Source: Cunninghamia lanceolata (Eukaryota > Streptophyta > Pinopsida > Cupressales > Cupressaceae). Taken from it: a stretch of 64,000 bases of DNA. The DNA lies in assembly GCA_027924645.1 (NCBI GenBank), contig BSBN01000213.1, positions 37,388,501-37,452,500 of the forward strand, read 5' to 3'. Of this stretch, positions 61,425-64,000 are shown piece by piece (the first letter of the stretch is position 1; the number at the start of each line of letters is the position of its first letter). The position numbers and the translations under genes were made by a program. The notes beneath the pieces are model-generated. The model ran no database searches. It was not told the origin of the DNA and saw only the letters and a list, made by a program, of their open reading frames with translations.

Positions 61425-61895
61425 GAACAGAGGTCCCTGAATTCATGTCCATAAGACCCATGGTCATTTCTACAGACATCCAATGCCATCATGCAAGGAC
61501 TTTTGATTATGCTTCACACATCTCTAGGGGAATTGATTTAGGATTGATGGCCATTAAAAATGATTCTCCCACAATGAGTTTCAAGCATTATTCTTCCCTT
61601 ATGCATATGGTGTTGTATTATGGACAAGAATTAAGAATATGGCCAGAACAATTGAGAATTACATAGTTTGATAAGAGGGGTCAACTGCTACCCATACAGT
61701 TATGGACTTCCATCTGGGATAGTAGATTCATAAATTCCTGTTATGTACATTTCGAAGAATTCTTTGTCAAAACATTGTACAGATGTTATGGTTATCCATG
61801 TAGTTATTCTTTATCAGATGAGATCAAAACATTTTTAAGGCCTAAAGATTTCAGTGGACCACCGACTGTGAATCATAACTGGGGTGACTGGTATT
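61425..61895 (+). pseudogene. Further part of the unknown protein, copy B
   Basis: The reading resumes exactly after the GAACA duplication: EVPEFMSIRPMVISTDIQC, then HYSSLMHMVLYYGQELRIWP, TAG at about 61664, and on to DEIKTFLRPKDFSGPPTVNH and NWGDWY at 61890. It follows copy A residues of about 225-390. Copia-3 then takes over. Confidence 0.85.
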
Positions 61896-61898
61896 GAT

Positions 61899-63192
61899 TG
61901 TTGCAAGTATGAGGTGAGCCATTGTTGTCATTGATGTCAACATACTCATACTGCATTGACAAGAAGGATTTGATGAGCTTTGCGCTGAGGATATTGAGAA
62001 GATTAGCTTCAGTCAGGAACAGTGAAGAACAGTGATGAGAAGAAGGTAAATATACTGTATAGGATGAGAACCGGAGGATGCGGATTAAAGGGTTAGTAGA
62101 TATGAGTCTTGAGATGCTACAGTTAAGATTTCAGAGGTCCGCATGAAGATCTGAAGGAGTTATGGCTGCCGGTATAGAACCGGGTCCGGCAAGTATCCGG
62201 AGGTGACAGAGGATCACAAAAAGGTCCGGTGAGGTCCGGAATTGTATTATCATAATCTGCGGATTGGAAGGAGTGTTTTAGATGTCCTTGTGATGTGTCA
62301 TCCTGATTTGTGTGTGATTTGGAGGTCCGGAAGTACCTCTTGCATTATGACAGTGACGACAGACTGTGTTCTTGAAGTTCCGGATGAGGAAAACAAGAGA
62401 TCCCAGTAAGCAGAGAAAGTGCGGATGTATCCGGACATTCAGACAGACTTGTGAAGGTTCTTGAATCATGTTTAGGTTGTGTTGTTGGTCCGCATTGATG
62501 GTAGAGCCCGGAATTGAAGTTACTCTTCCGGATGAAGTTATTGCTCTGTGTAGCCGACCGGATGAGTTGTTCATCCTGCGAATGTTCTTGTGATGGCCGA
62601 CCGGATGTGTTATTCATCTTGCGGATACTCCTATGGTTGTTTGCCGACTTAGATGCTTGTTCCTAAGTCGATGTCTTGTATAAATAATGATTTGTGAATT
62701 CATTTCAGTGTGTGGTGTGTGGATGAGCATGGTGTAGCGAAGAAAGGTGCGAAAGGCAGAGCAGAGATTGTTGGGCTTAATTGGAACTGATCCGGACATG
62801 GTAGAGATGTCATTCTCCAGTTCAAGACTGTGATTTTTATCACTCTGTAGACAGTGTGTCTCCTTGTAGGCAGTGGGCCTCTTTGTGAGCAGTGTGCTCG
62901 GGCAGTGAGCCCTTATTGGCATGTGCCATTCATTTTTCCTTATTCTTCTAACAGAGAATAATTCTTGGGTTAATCACCCCGTGGTTTTTCCCTTAACCGG
63001 GTTTTCCACGTCAAAATCTTGGTGTTCAATGTGTTGAAGCTTATCTGCTCTTGTGTTTATGTATTGTGCTTCCATGAATGATTATTTGATATGCTGCTAA
63101 CTAACAACAGAGAATTAAGTGTTTGAAAGAGAACAAGTTCTATACAACTGATTCACCCCCCCCCCTCTCAGTTGTATGCCCTAGATCCAACA
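61899..63192 (+). repeat. Copia-3 5' LTR
   Basis: 1294 bp, TG...CA. U3 (to about 62680) is dense in CCGGA/TCCGG words. TATAAATA at 62679-62686 is the likely promoter. A run of nine or so C residues sits at about 63156, in a setting (ACAACTGATTCACCCCC) shared with Copia-1's LTR. Confidence 0.88.
62679..62686 (+). promoter_or_regulatory. Copia-3 TATA box
   Basis: TATAAATA about 510 bp before the LTR end, placed after the CCGGA-rich U3. Confidence 0.6.
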
Positions 63193-63194
63193 AT

Positions 63195-63210
63195 TGGTAT
63201 CAGAGCCGAG
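63195..63210 (+). other. Copia-3 primer binding site
   Basis: TGGTATCAGAGCCGAG, initiator-methionine tRNA type, two bases after the LTR. Confidence 0.9.
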
Positions 63211-63249
63211 TTCCTCTGATAGGAGCTTAACCGCTTGAGGTGATCCAGG

Positions 63250-64000
63250 ATGTCGTCATACAAGAAGGATAGTCCGAAGTTCGATGGAACCAACTTCACT
63301 CTCTGGAAAGGTCGCATGAAGTGTCATTTGGAATGTATGGGAAAAGCATACTTGGCTATGATTTCAAAACCATATATACCCCCACAAGGTGGTCCGACAA
63401 CTCCTGATGAAACCACAGAAGCTGAAAACAATCTGCGGACCAAGGAAGCTCTTCTAAGCGCATTAAATGACTCAGATCTCTCGAATGTCATTGACTTACC
63501 AACTGCATATGAGATCCTAACTAAACTGGAACTTCTGTATGAAGGAGATGAGTTCGTCAAAAGTGCAAGGTTGCAAAGTCTGAAAGGGAAATTTGAAAGA
63601 TTGAAAATGAGAGATGATGAAAACATTACTACCTTTATGCCAAGAGTAAATGAGCTGGTATGTGGAATCAGAAATGCTGGTGGAACTCTAGATGAAAATG
63701 AGATTGTCTGCAAAATCCTAAGATCCCTTCCTGCTGCCTACAAAATCAAAGTTGCTGCCATTGATGAATTCAGAGCCCACACAACTGTCACAAGAGAACA
63801 ATTGGCTGGCAAACTAGCTGCATTTGAAATGACCGAGTTTGGAGATGATCCACCCAAGACTGAGTCTGCTTTTAAAGCCAGTGCCTATGTGAAAGGCAAA
63901 CAGAGATTTGATCCGGGTGAAAACTCATCAAGGAAAATGTCATGGTATGATCAAGCAAGAAGAGACATGGAAGAAGAAGAAGCAGAAACAGCTCAACTTG
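63250..64000 (+). CDS. Copia-3 gag (partial, open at window end)
   Basis: ATG at 63250 starts MSSYKKDSPKFDGTNFTLWK and the frame stays open for 250 codons to the window edge with no stop. It matches the UBN2 Copia capsid: F-D-G-x-N-F-x-x-W near the start, AYEILTKLELLYEGDEFVKS, LQSLKGKFERLKMRDDENIT, then LRSLPAAYKIKV. The intact frame makes this the least decayed element coding region here besides the 994-aa ORF. The capsid packages element RNA. The zinc knuckle and pol lie outside the window. Confidence 0.9.
   Translation, partial: MSSYKKDSPKFDGTNFTLWKGRMKCHLECMGKAYLAMISKPYIPPQGGPTTPDETTEAENNLRTKEALLSALNDSDLSNVIDLPTAYEILTKLELLYEGDEFVKSARLQSLKGKFERLKMRDDENITTFMPRVNELVCGIRNAGGTLDENEIVCKILRSLPAAYKIKVAAIDEFRAHTTVTREQLAGKLAAFEMTEFGDDPPKTESAFKASAYVKGKQRFDPGENSSRKMSWYDQARRDMEEEEAETAQL

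Larger units (their letters stand above)
53671..61898 (+). mobile_element. Unknown mobile unit, copy B (interrupted twice)
   Basis: The copy begins TGTTAGAATTGG at 53671 and has the same layout as copy A: about 1.3 kb of leader rich in ATCGG/CCGAT, then the ORF start (1281 bp from the unit start in copy A, 1310 bp here). The ORF is cut by an LTR element at 55674-61424 and again, for good within the window, by Copia-3 at 61899. The rest of the unit lies beyond the window if it survives. The start is inferred from spacing and the shared TGTTAG; no TSD can be tested. Confidence 0.7.
61899..64000 (+). mobile_element. Copia-3: 5' end of a Ty1/Copia element, runs off the window
   Basis: 5' LTR, primer site and start of gag, in plus orientation. 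The LTR begins TGTTGCAAGTATGAGG, like the minus-strand start of Copia-1's LTR, so the two belong to one broad family. It is inserted in copy B of the unknown unit. Only the left end is inside the window, so no TSD test is possible (left flank TTGAT). Confidence 0.9.

Noticed and set aside
1..64000. tRNA, rRNA or CRISPR features
   Set aside because: No cloverleaf, rRNA core sequence or spaced direct-repeat array was seen; tRNA-like words are retrotransposon primer sites.

Overview
The window is nuclear DNA of a seed plant. A large-genome gymnosperm such as a conifer fits best: nested, decayed LTR retrotransposons, a plant L1-type LINE, a PLS-type PPR pseudogene and a plant E(z)-type SET pseudogene fill it, and no ordinary host gene is visible. 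The gymnosperm assignment is an inference; 'land plant' is well supported. The only long intact reading frame is a 994-codon ORF inside an unrecognised mobile unit.

Layout. 1-3.8 kb: degenerate AACTTG-rich DNA, a PPR pseudogene and an E(z)/CLF-like SET-domain pseudogene. 3.8-11.05 kb: full-length minus-strand Copia element (Copia-1) with both LTRs, PBS and reiterated polypurine tracts. 11.06-15.5 kb: a plus-strand Copia (Copia-2), broken and cut off inside its reverse transcriptase/RNase H region. 18.06-24.13 kb: complete plus-strand L1-like LINE with 18-bp target-site duplications, ORF1, ORF2 (endonuclease, RT, RNase H) and a poly-A end. 24.4-26.15 kb: degenerate telomere-like hexamer DNA, G-rich then C-rich (head-to-head). 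29.04-32.81 kb: non-autonomous LTR element with a perfect TSD but LTRs whose centres do not match. 35.97-47.75 kb: minus-strand Gypsy chromovirus (GAAAT TSD) with a chromodomain, split by a plus-strand 5.3-kb unit (40,400-45,723; CCTTG TSD) carrying the 994-aa ORF. 48-52 kb: a degraded unknown ORF, a Copia remnant and a near-perfect 264-bp inverted repeat. From 53.67 kb: a second, older copy of the unknown unit, broken by a non-coding LTR element (55,674-61,424; GAACA TSD) and then by a third Copia (from 61,899) that runs off the window.

The elements show an order of events: the unknown unit entered the chromovirus, while its sister copy was itself invaded at least twice. The unknown unit is the most interesting item. 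It has LTR-like ends (TGTTAG...CTAACA), a 5-bp TSD, a 5' region packed with ATCGG/CCGAT motifs, and a protein conserved between two copies mainly at the amino-acid level, yet no recognisable transposase, integrase or polymerase. All calls come from reading the sequence; no database search was done.
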